In this document: positions 58,340-64,000 of the stretch, one piece after another
How positions within the stretch are numbered: the first letter of the stretch is position 1
Layout: every line of letters begins with the position of its first letter
Virus record (IMG/VR): IMGVR_UViG_3300042514_000757
Coordinates: 1-64,000 of that record
Reading direction: 5' to 3' (one strand)
Length of the DNA: 64,000 nucleotides
DNA from: a virus
Position numbers and translations under genes: made by a program
Notes under the pieces: generated by a model
Seen by the model: the letters and a program-made list of their open reading frames with translations, nothing else
The model's database searches: none
What the model was told of the DNA's origin: nothing

Positions 58340-58930
58340 ATGAACTTTAATATCAAACCATCTCTACCAGATGACAGAGATTACATTTATAGAAACGATA
58401 GCACTGAAGTTCTCAGAGAATCTGTAGACCTTCGTGAGTGGGATACTCTACCACAATCCAAAGAATTGATCGAAAACACATTCAATCAAGATGGAATATA
58501 TTTAAGAGATGGTCTGAAGTCACTAAAAAAATTAGGCAAAATTTCTTCCTATCAAAAATTAATTAGCATTTATTATATTACTGAAGTGTTGAATCACAAC
58601 AAACCAGTTGTATTCGGAATGGAAATTTATGATAGTTTTATGGATCTGAATGAGCGTATTTCTACTGTAAACTTTCCAGGAAGAAAAGAAAGAAGTATTG
58701 GTGGCCATGCTATGTGTATGGTTGGATATGATATGAGGAAAAGATTATTTTTAGCAAAAAATAATCTTGGAACTAAATGGGGAGACAACGGATACTGTTG
58801 GATTCCTTTTGATTACATTAGGCAGGAAGGATACGACATTTGGACTTTTGATATATCAAATCAAGCAGGAGAACCTAATGTACTACCACAGACCATACCC
58901 CTACTACCATCACAGAAGATATTGCTATGA
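58340..58930 (+). CDS. Papain-like (C1A) protein lacking the catalytic cysteine region (196 aa)
   Basis: IRDGLKSLKK-like RDGLKSLKKLG (about 57-67), KPVVFGMEIYDSFMDL (about 90-105), GGHAMCMVGYD (about 121-131) and KNNLGTKWGDNGYCWIPFDY (about 140-159) are the middle and C-terminal blocks of C1A peptidases, with the catalytic His (GGHA) and Asn (KNNLG). The N-terminal block with the catalytic Cys (usually ...GxCGSC-W or DQGxxGSC) is missing: DLREWDTLPQSKELIENTFN runs straight on. The reading frame is open, so it is a deletion rather than a frameshift. Probably inactive as a protease. Confidence 0.75.
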   Translation: MNFNIKPSLPDDRDYIYRNDSTEVLRESVDLREWDTLPQSKELIENTFNQDGIYLRDGLKSLKKLGKISSYQKLISIYYITEVLNHNKPVVFGMEIYDSFMDLNERISTVNFPGRKERSIGGHAMCMVGYDMRKRLFLAKNNLGTKWGDNGYCWIPFDYIRQEGYDIWTFDISNQAGEPNVLPQTIPLLPSQKILL

Positions 58931-59012
58931 CAACTATTATTGGGGTGGTTGCCATCCTTATTACAATAGATATTGGGATTATAACCCATATTATTCTTAC
59001 TATCCTTACTAA
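58878..59012 (+). CDS. Tyr-rich small protein, overlapping gene (44 aa)
   Basis: MYYHRPYPYYHHRRYCYDNY, then more of the same; about 40% Tyr with His, Arg and Pro. AGGAG lies 7 bases before the ATG, which is inside the C-terminal codons of the papain-like gene in another frame. Its composition resembles the start of the gene at 59027-59320, so the two probably belong together. Confidence 0.6.
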   Translation: MYYHRPYPYYHHRRYCYDNYYWGGCHPYYNRYWDYNPYYSYYPY

Positions 59013-59026
59013 GTAGGAGATTTAAA

Positions 59027-59320
59027 ATGCATTATTATAGACACAATAGGTATCATAGATACCCCTACTATAGGAGATATTATAGTCATTATCCTTACTA
59101 CTATAGAAGATATTATGACCCATATTATAGATACATGAATAATGCAATTGATAGTGATATCGTAAATATTGATGATGATATTGTCATCTATAGCAATACT
59201 CAAAGTAAGGTTGAAGTTTCAGAAGAACATAAACCAAAGGAAATCGTTATGGAAGTGAATGAAGAAGAGGAAGATGATGATATATCTAATATCGAACCCT
59301 CTCGTCTAATTCTTCTATAG
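59027..59320 (+). CDS. Tyr/His/Arg-rich protein with acidic tail (97 aa)
   Basis: MHYYRHNRYHRYPYYRRYYS and on to about residue 36 is a Tyr/Arg/His-rich block; the rest is acidic (about 40-97, NEEEEDDDISNIE). TAGGAG precedes the ATG. Such Tyr-rich blocks are seen in adhesive or cross-linked proteins, so a surface or structural role is possible. Ends before a bidirectional terminator. Confidence 0.7.
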   Translation: MHYYRHNRYHRYPYYRRYYSHYPYYYRRYYDPYYRYMNNAIDSDIVNIDDDIVIYSNTQSKVEVSEEHKPKEIVMEVNEEEEDDDISNIEPSRLILL

Positions 59321-59327
59321 CAATAAA

Positions 59328-59350
59328 AAAGAGTGGTTTTGCCACTCTTT
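59328..59350. terminator. Bidirectional terminator
   Basis: AAAGAGTGG-TTTTG-CCACTCTTT with T-runs on both sides (CTTTTT on plus, TTTTTTATTG on minus). It ends the plus-strand cassette and the minus-strand gene at 59359-59640. Confidence 0.85.
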
Positions 59351-59358
59351 CTTTTTAT

Positions 59359-59640
59359 TTAATTTTCTTCTTCTACAGTATTACAATCTTGTTGGTAAGC
59401 TTTCTCAAGATCTTTAGATTCTCTTGTATCAACAACAACCCATTCCTTTTTAATATCAAGATAGGTTTCCCAGATTGGTACACCGTCAGATTCCATTCGT
59501 CTGTATAGTCTACCTTGATACGGTGAGAAATATTGCCCAGAGAAGTGACGTGCAACTTCTAGTTTAGGATTCTTTAATTGTTCTAAAGTTTGCTGAAGAT
59601 TAGCAATCTGTTCTTCAATTTGTTCAATAGTTAATGACAT
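59359..59640 (-). CDS. Hypothetical coiled-coil protein (93 aa)
   Basis: An N-terminal coiled coil (MSLTIEQIEEQIANLQQTLE) then a soluble domain with FSGQYFSPYQGRLYRRMESD. Followed by a terminator. No family recognised. Confidence 0.7.
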   Translation of the reverse strand: MSLTIEQIEEQIANLQQTLEQLKNPKLEVARHFSGQYFSPYQGRLYRRMESDGVPIWETYLDIKKEWVVVDTRESKDLEKAYQQDCNTVEEEN

Positions 59641-59649
59641 AATTTTTAA

Positions 59650-60114
59650 TTAGGTGAAAACGGCTAGTCCAGTTATATCATCATATGAAAGTTGATCAGT
59701 AAAACTAATTGTATCTGATCCGATAATTAGATCTTCATCAGATTTAACAAGTTCTACAAGACTCATAAAATAATCTTCAACTTCATGCAAATCACTTCCA
59801 CTTGAAAGTTCCCATGCTTTTTCGAAAATCTTATCTGCTTTTGGGTGATTTGTCATAGAATACTTAGAGATTAGATCTCTGCGAAACTCATTCTGTAGTT
59901 TAACAATTTCACCATGATAATGTTTCAGATGAGCATTATATGATATTTCATCTAAAACATATTCTTCCACACATCCATTAGGTGCTTGAAAATCCTCATC
60001 AAATTGTCTTTTCATTCCTACCATTACGCCCTTTCGGTAATAGTAAATAGTCATATAATCGTCCTTTTTCGGTATTGATACCGATGTCTTTTGATAATAT
60101 GAATAGGGTTTCAT
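59650..60114 (-). CDS. Hypothetical protein (154 aa)
   Basis: MKPYSYYQKTSVSIPKKDDY, then a soluble mixed protein ending DDITGLAVFT. It is preceded by a 170-base noncoding gap with a probable promoter (60178-60206). No recognised family. Confidence 0.65.
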   Translation of the reverse strand: MKPYSYYQKTSVSIPKKDDYMTIYYYRKGVMVGMKRQFDEDFQAPNGCVEEYVLDEISYNAHLKHYHGEIVKLQNEFRRDLISKYSMTNHPKADKIFEKAWELSSGSDLHEVEDYFMSLVELVKSDEDLIIGSDTISFTDQLSYDDITGLAVFT

Positions 60115-60177
60115 TAGGTTTTACTGTATAGTGCAGCAAGACTCTGGGCGCTAGGGGGCTGCCCTTGTCTTGAATAT

Positions 60178-60206
60178 AGTATAGCAGACCTTAGTATATA
60201 CAGCAA
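60178..60206 (-). promoter_or_regulatory. Probable host-type promoter
   Basis: TTGCTG (60206-60201), 17 bases, TATACT (60183-60178). The -35 is weak. The surrounding noncoding stretch 60115-60284 also holds a 7-bp hairpin (CCTGTCA/TGACGGG, about 60256-60277) just after gnd, without a T-run. I see no gene in it. Confidence 0.5.
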
Positions 60207-60284
60207 GGGTTTTGCGGCACTCTGCAGCACCTATATGTAATGTTCGCATATACCCGTCAGGGATCCATGACAGGCATTGTTAAA

Positions 60285-61319
60285 TTATCTTACATGATGT
60301 CCCCCAAACATGTAACGCATTCCGTTCAGGATTTTTGCTCCGAAGGATCCGAGATTTCGTGAGTTAAATCTTTCAAAAAGGGCAGTAGTAATAACAGGAG
60401 CGGGAACCCCCAGATCCACAGCGGCAGAAACAGTCCAACGACCCTCACCACTGTCGGATACGCCTCCAGAGAACTGTTTAAGGCTACCATCCCTGCGTAG
60501 CACATCAGCAGTAAGATCGAGTAACCAAGACCCAACCACGCTACCACGACGCCATAACTCAGCAACCTCAGCAACGTCAATATCATAGCAATAGGATTCT
60601 GGGTCTGCCATTGGAGCAACTTCAGCATCACCTTCTCTGACATATTGAGCACCCATATTAGCGTTCTTGATAATGTTAAATCCTTCTGCGTATGCCTGCA
60701 TCATACCATACTCAATGCCATTGTGAACCATCTTTACAAAGTGTCCTGCACCTGGACCACCACAATGCAACCAACCAAACTCAGCAGAAGTTACATCCGA
60801 GTCAAACTGAGTCCTCTTGGCAGCACTGATTCCTGGGGCAAGTGCATCAAATATCTTTGCACAAGTGGCGACTGCAATATTTCCACCGCCAACCATAAGA
60901 CAGTATCCACGATCCAAACCATAAACACCACCGCTAGTGCCACAATCAATATATTGGACACCAAGTTTTGCCAGACGTTCTGCTCTCTTCCGACTGTCCT
61001 TAAAATTGCTATTGCCATGATCAATAATAATATCTCCTTCACCACAATATCGTAGTAACTCATTGATCGTCTCCTCTACTGTTTCTGCTGGCACAACCAT
61101 CTGAAAGATTCCTGGTTGTTGTCCATCTTTTTTTACTATCTTAACAAGATTTTCAATAGTAGTTGCAACTCCATTCACATATCCTTTCTCATATGCTTCA
61201 CTTGCCTTTTCATAATTCCTACGATAACCCCAGACTTCTATTCCTGCCTTCATCATACGACGAGACATTCCTTCACCCATGCGGCCCAGTCCGATCAATC
61301 CAACTCTCATTTTTCCCAA
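60285..61319 (-). CDS. gnd: 6-phosphogluconate dehydrogenase, decarboxylating
   Basis: 344 residues, shorter than the 470-residue bacterial form and like the short GntZ type known in cyanophages. GLIGLGRMGEGMSRRMMKAG (7-26) is the NADP-binding motif, DCGTSGGVYGLDRGYCLMVG the substrate loop, and GGPGAGHFVKMVHNGIEYGM carries the catalytic Lys and Asn. It gives NADPH, CO2 and ribulose-5-phosphate from the pentose phosphate pathway. That fits the cp12 effect of blocking the Calvin cycle. Followed by a noncoding gap. Confidence 0.93.
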   Translation of the reverse strand: MGKMRVGLIGLGRMGEGMSRRMMKAGIEVWGYRRNYEKASEAYEKGYVNGVATTIENLVKIVKKDGQQPGIFQMVVPAETVEETINELLRYCGEGDIIIDHGNSNFKDSRKRAERLAKLGVQYIDCGTSGGVYGLDRGYCLMVGGGNIAVATCAKIFDALAPGISAAKRTQFDSDVTSAEFGWLHCGGPGAGHFVKMVHNGIEYGMMQAYAEGFNIIKNANMGAQYVREGDAEVAPMADPESYCYDIDVAEVAELWRRGSVVGSWLLDLTADVLRRDGSLKQFSGGVSDSGEGRWTVSAAVDLGVPAPVITTALFERFNSRNLGSFGAKILNGMRYMFGGHHVR

Positions 61320-61513
61320 TCCTCGTAAATTTTTCTGAAGTACATATCCACTTTTGTCAAACTATCTAAGTGAATGTCACAAACATAATTATGATCATCA
61401 CACCACTGAAGTGCAATAGCATGAAACTTTTCTTCACTTATGACTCTCTTTACACCATACAATCTGGCGAATGATGACATTACAAAATGCCAACACTGAT
61501 CTTGTGATTTCAT
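61307..61513 (-). CDS. Hypothetical protein (68 aa)
   Basis: MKSQDQCWHFVMSSFARLYG to RKIYEDWEK, helical, with Cys and Trp near the start. Overlaps gnd by 13 bases and is transcribed ahead of it. A TATAAT (61530-61525) with no good -35 precedes it. Function unknown. Confidence 0.65.
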   Translation of the reverse strand: MKSQDQCWHFVMSSFARLYGVKRVISEEKFHAIALQWCDDHNYVCDIHLDSLTKVDMYFRKIYEDWEK

Positions 61514-61574
61514 TTTTCTAACTAATTATAATGAGTTCTTTCTAAGATGTTATTTTCTGTTATGAATTGACAAC

Positions 61575-61599
61575 AAAAAAGGAGTCCCGAAGGACTCCT
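61575..61599 (-). terminator. Terminator of psbA
   Basis: AGGAGTCC-TTCG-GGACTCCT followed by TTTTTTG on the minus strand, after the psbA stop. The TTCG tetraloop is especially stable. Confidence 0.85.
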
Positions 61600-61620
61600 A
61601 AGTTTACTATGAGTAAGAGA

Positions 61621-62700
61621 TCAACCGATTGCAGGTGCGGTGAGTGCCACAGGGGTCATCTCAGCAGCAGCAAGGTCAAGAGGGAAGTTGTGAGCATTAC
61701 GTTCATGCATCACTTCCATACCCAGACCACCACGATTCAGGATGTCTGCCCAAGTAGGAATAACACGGTTCTGACTATCAACAATCGACTGGTTAAAGTT
61801 GAAACCATTCAAGTTGAATGCCATAGTGCTAACGCCCAGAGCAGTAAACCAAATACCAACAACAGGCCAAGCAGCAAGGAAAAAGTGAAGACTGCGACTG
61901 TTGTTGAAGCTTGCATACTGGAAAATGAGTCGTCCAAAGTATCCATGAGCAGCGACAATGTTGTAGGTTTCTTCTTCTTGTCCGAACTTGTATCCATAGT
62001 TCTGGGACTCAGTTTCTGTCGTCTCACGTACAAGACTAGAGGTGACAAGAGATCCGTGCATAGCAGAGAAAAGAGAACCACCGAAGACACCAGCAACTCC
62101 CAACATGTGGAAAGGATGCATGAGAATGTTGTGTTCTGCCTGGAAAACAAGCATGTAGTTGAAAGTTCCCGAAATCCCCAGAGGCATTGCATCAGAGAAG
62201 GATCCTTGACCGAAGGGATAGACCAGGAACACTGCAGAAGCAGCAGCAACGGGTGCAGAGTAGGCAACACAAATCCAAGGACGCATACCAAGTCGGTAAG
62301 AAAGTTCCCATTCGCGTCCCATGTAAGCATAGATACCGATCAGAAAGTGGAAGACGACCAGTTGGAATGGTCCACCATTATATAGCCATTCATCAAGAGA
62401 AGCAGCTTCCCAGATGGGATAGAAGTGAAGACCGATAGCGTTGCTTGAAGGAACTACAGCACCAGAGATGATGTTGTTTCCGTACATTAGAGAACCCGCA
62501 ACAGGTTCACGAATTCCATCGATATCGACGGGAGGTGCAGCAATGAAGGCAACGATGAAACAGATAGTAGCAGCGAGAAGGGTAGGAATCATCAGGGTTC
62601 CGAACCAACCGACATAAAGACGATTGTTGGTTGATGTTACCCACTCACAGAACTGTTCCCAAACATTACTTCCACCGCGTTGTGCGATAGTAGCAGTCAT
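61621..62700 (-). CDS. psbA: Photosystem II D1 protein
   Basis: 359 residues, uninterrupted. Y161, D170 and the C-terminal FPLDLAAAE cleavage region are present, and the five membrane helices are intact (for example [20 protein letters not shown]). Residue 130 is Glu (MGREWELSY), as in the high-light D1 form. D1 turns over rapidly in light, so phage supply keeps photosynthetic electron flow during infection. Transcription is from a dual host-type and late promoter and stops at a stable hairpin. Confidence 0.97.
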   Translation of the reverse strand: MTATIAQRGGSNVWEQFCEWVTSTNNRLYVGWFGTLMIPTLLAATICFIVAFIAAPPVDIDGIREPVAGSLMYGNNIISGAVVPSSNAIGLHFYPIWEAASLDEWLYNGGPFQLVVFHFLIGIYAYMGREWELSYRLGMRPWICVAYSAPVAAASAVFLVYPFGQGSFSDAMPLGISGTFNYMLVFQAEHNILMHPFHMLGVAGVFGGSLFSAMHGSLVTSSLVRETTETESQNYGYKFGQEEETYNIVAAHGYFGRLIFQYASFNNSRSLHFFLAAWPVVGIWFTALGVSTMAFNLNGFNFNQSIVDSQNRVIPTWADILNRGGLGMEVMHERNAHNFPLDLAAAEMTPVALTAPAIG

Positions 62701-62758
62701 AGTTAGTACTCCGAGTAGTGGTTATGAATGTGAAGAAATGTTTCCATTCCTTAACACT

Positions 62759-62792
62759 TATTTATAATAGCATGGTCGGTTAACCGTGTCAA
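62759..62792 (-). promoter_or_regulatory. Dual host-type and late promoter of psbA
   Basis: TTGACA (62792-62787), exactly 17 bases, TATTAT (62769-62764), and overlapping it TATAAATA (62766-62759). psbA can thus be read early by host polymerase and late by the phage-modified enzyme. About 58-65 bases of leader follow. Confidence 0.85.
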
Positions 62793-62809
62793 GTGGTTCG
62801 GGCAAGAAA

Positions 62810-62833
62810 AAAGGAGTCCCTTGAGACTCCTTT
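62810..62833 (-). terminator. Terminator of the prx transcript
   Basis: AAAGGAGTC-TCAAGG-GACTCCTTT with a following TTTTTTC on the minus strand, 5 bases after the prx stop. The stem sequence resembles the one behind psbA (GGAGTC/GACTCC). Confidence 0.85.
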
Positions 62834-62837
62834 GAGA

Positions 62838-63347
62838 TTATGCGATACCAGTGAGACTAGTTAGATAATTCAACATAGTTTGAGGATCAGTAACTTCATA
62901 CGGATCATCATCAGCGTTGTCTCGTTTATTGGGTTCTTCAAACACTTTAATGATATTTTGATTATCAATCAAAGCAGAATACCGCCAAGACCTCATACCG
63001 AATCCCAGATTTGATTTATCAACTAGCATTCCCATTCCGTCAGTAAAATCTGCATTGCCATCAGCAACCAGTTTAACTTTCCGAACATTCAAATCTTTAG
63101 CCCAAGAGTTCATAACGAATGCATCATTTACACTGACACAATAGATGTCATCAATACCGTGCTTATTAAATTCATCAAACCTCTCTTCAAATGAAGGAAG
63201 TTGCTTAGTGCTACATGTGGGAGTGAAAGCACCAGGGAGAGAAAATACAATTACTTTTTTATTGGAAAAAAGTACACTAGAATTTTTAGTGACAAATTCA
63301 CCATCTTCTCTCAGAACAAAATTAACGTCAGGAATAATATCAATCAT
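62838..63347 (-). CDS. Peroxiredoxin (Prx5-type)
   Basis: 169 residues. SLPGAFTPTCS (36-46) includes the peroxidatic C45 and the conserved P-x3-T-x2-C. WAKDLNVRKVKLVADGNADF and later RYSALIDNQNIIKVFEEP are typical of Prx5-like peroxidases. It removes H2O2 and alkyl peroxides, useful in stressed photosynthetic cells. In one transcript with hli, and just upstream of psbA. Confidence 0.9.
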   Translation of the reverse strand: MIDIIPDVNFVLREDGEFVTKNSSVLFSNKKVIVFSLPGAFTPTCSTKQLPSFEERFDEFNKHGIDDIYCVSVNDAFVMNSWAKDLNVRKVKLVADGNADFTDGMGMLVDKSNLGFGMRSWRYSALIDNQNIIKVFEEPNKRDNADDDPYEVTDPQTMLNYLTSLTGIA

Positions 63348-63429
63348 ATGTTTGGGAAAGTTGATTCAAAGAATGGAATAGTAATACCAAAAAGGAAATG
63401 GTAGTAACTGTAAAAATTACTTCACCCAT
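63340..63429 (-). CDS. Small single-pass membrane ORF between hli and prx (29 aa)
   Basis: MGEVIFTVTTISFLVLLFHS then LNQLSQTYD. One hydrophobic helix (about 3-20). Its ATG overlaps the hli TGA (TGATG), and its TGA lies 2 bases inside the prx start region, so translation is likely coupled to both. The size and topology resemble small photosystem or cytochrome b6f subunits, but no specific family is recognised. Too short for usual gene finders. Confidence 0.5.
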   Translation of the reverse strand: MGEVIFTVTTISFLVLLFHSLNQLSQTYD

Positions 63430-63638
63430 CACCAGAGACCAGGAATGATTTGCCCAGTAAGAGCATAAGCACCGATAGCAGCAACGAAACCAAGCATGGC
63501 AAGACGGCCATTCAGTTTTTCAGCGCGTTCGTTATGAGTTTCAAATTCGTGATTTTGCATGTCTTCCTCCGTAATGTACATAGTGGGTTCTTTGGCAAAC
63601 ATATTTTGTTGACCAAATTCATTGGTAGTAACCGTCAT
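63429..63638 (-). CDS. hli: High-light-inducible protein
   Basis: 69 residues. ENxRAEKLNGRLAMLGFVAA, here ERAEKLNGRLAMLGFVAAIG (about 38-57), is the chlorophyll-binding helix motif of the Hli/LHC family, with the end TGQIIPGLW. It binds chlorophyll and carotenoid and protects photosystem II assembly. Widely carried by cyanophages. Driven by the promoter at 63661-63690 and coupled to the 29-residue ORF and prx. Confidence 0.95.
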   Translation of the reverse strand: MTVTTNEFGQQNMFAKEPTMYITEEDMQNHEFETHNERAEKLNGRLAMLGFVAAIGAYALTGQIIPGLW

Positions 63639-63660
63639 GTTAAGTTTTATAACAGTCTAC

Positions 63661-63690
63661 ATTATATAGTCTTCAGTCAAGATTTGTCAA
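63661..63690 (-). promoter_or_regulatory. Host-type promoter for hli
   Basis: TTGACA (63690-63685), 18 bases, TATAAT (63666-63661): an almost perfect sigma70 promoter overlapping the end of the gene upstream. Confidence 0.85.
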
Positions 63691-63918
63691 GACTTCCTTG
63701 ACCAGATTGATGACTGGTTGTTGGCGATCGTATCCTTTGAGACTACCACGTTTCATGATAGGTTCTCCATTCAGGGGAGAGGGTTCATAGACCTCATATT
63801 CATAATTGTGTTTTGTAGTAAGACCCTTACCAGTGGCATTCCAGATACGAATCTCTGCAAGTTGTTTGCCTCCGATAGTCATACCGTAGGGTTCAAGTTC
63901 AACTTTAACGCGAAGCAT
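63673..63918 (-). CDS. Hypothetical beta-rich protein (81 aa)
   Basis: MLRVKVELEPYGMTIGGKQL, then EIRIWNATGK; predicted beta-rich and soluble. Its end contains the hli promoter's -35 box. No recognised family. Confidence 0.7.
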   Translation of the reverse strand: MLRVKVELEPYGMTIGGKQLAEIRIWNATGKGLTTKHNYEYEVYEPSPLNGEPIMKRGSLKGYDRQQPVINLVKEVLTNLD

Positions 63919-63920
63919 AA

Positions 63921-64000
63921 TTAATCTCTTGGTTTAGGTTTGCTACATTCAATACAGTAGTAGGAGAACCCACTACGAAAACACTTTACCACTTGGTAGT
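63921..64000 (-). CDS. Partial gene with Cys motif
   Basis: The last 26 or so residues of a gene that runs off the right edge: ...QVVKCFRSGFSYYCIECSKP, then KPRD and TAA. C-x9-C-x2-C could be part of a zinc-binding site. Too little is visible for a family. Confidence 0.55.
   Translation of the reverse strand, partial: YQVVKCFRSGFSYYCIECSKPKPRD

Noticed and set aside
58927-59016. 29-codon hydrophobic ORF starting in the papain-like gene's stop (ATGA)
   Set aside because: Overlaps the Tyr-rich ORF in a different frame and lacks an SD; Ile/Thr repeats are likely the shadow of Tyr-rich codons. The frame at 58878 has the better start.
60115-60284. Possible gene in the gap between gnd and the 154-residue gene
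   Set aside because: No open frame with a start signal on either strand; only a weak promoter and short hairpins.
61809-62330. 173-codon minus-strand ORF in another psbA frame
   Set aside because: Lies entirely within psbA, Cys/Leu/Ser-rich, no start signal; a shadow frame.
61567-62385. Long plus-strand ORF (272 codons) opposite psbA
   Set aside because: It is antisense to a highly conserved, codon-constrained gene; no ribosome site and no sensible protein composition. An artefact of psbA codon use.

Overview
This window is a segment of a T4-like cyanophage genome (a contractile-tailed myovirus of marine cyanobacteria, probably a Synechococcus host). The evidence is a T4-type baseplate and hub set (gp4, gp48, gp53, gp54, gp26, gp51, gp27, gp5), T4-type replication genes (gp32, gp59, gp33, RNase H), and host-derived photosynthesis and metabolism genes (psbA, hli, cpeT, cp12, gnd, speD, thyX, phoH, peroxiredoxin). 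DNA is AT-rich, genes overlap by 1-8 bases, and almost everything is on the minus strand. Only 42147-44312 and 56196-59320 are read from the plus strand.

Layout. 1-6853: more than thirty tiny early genes of unknown function, mostly coupled by ATGA-type overlaps and driven by host-type TTGACA-N17-TATNNT promoters. 6913-15561: an island with eight 2-oxoglutarate/Fe(II) oxygenase-like proteins, a DUF6065-like protein and a complete flavin-dependent halogenase, read as one chain from a late promoter. 15589-26172: a tail-fibre and adhesin block, with twin polyglycine adhesins, an ALK-type glycine-rich protein and three large virion proteins. 26281-29019: small genes, speD, and tRNA-Thr and tRNA-Leu. 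29071-44312: baseplate and hub with three peptidoglycan-active proteins, interrupted by an early-type insert (RlpA-like protein, tRNA-Val, cpeT, cp12). 44346-51321: replication, recombination and nucleotide genes (gp32, a DUF1825 protein, gp59, gp33, a PD-(D/E)XK nuclease, phoH, thyX, RNase H). 51327-52555: glutaredoxin and abutting tRNA-Ser and tRNA-Pro. 52555-59320: a 1113-residue glycine-rich fibre, then a plus-strand cassette with a structured leader, a coiled-coil protein, a collagen-like protein, a papain-like protein without its cysteine, and two Tyr-rich proteins. 59359-64000: gnd, psbA, prx, a hidden 29-residue membrane ORF and hli.

How it works together. Host RNA polymerase reads the sigma70-like promoters for takeover, tRNA, replication and photosynthesis genes. 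The T4-type late motif TATAAATA precedes fibre, hub and adhesin genes, and the oxygenase/halogenase island lies in a late transcript. psbA has both promoter types. D1 and Hli keep photosystem II running, CP12 should restrain the Calvin cycle, and Gnd feeds NADPH and pentoses to ThyX and DNA synthesis. The least explained parts are the oxygenase/halogenase island, the 56-59 kb cassette with its unusual protein substrates, and the SD-masking leader in front of that cassette.
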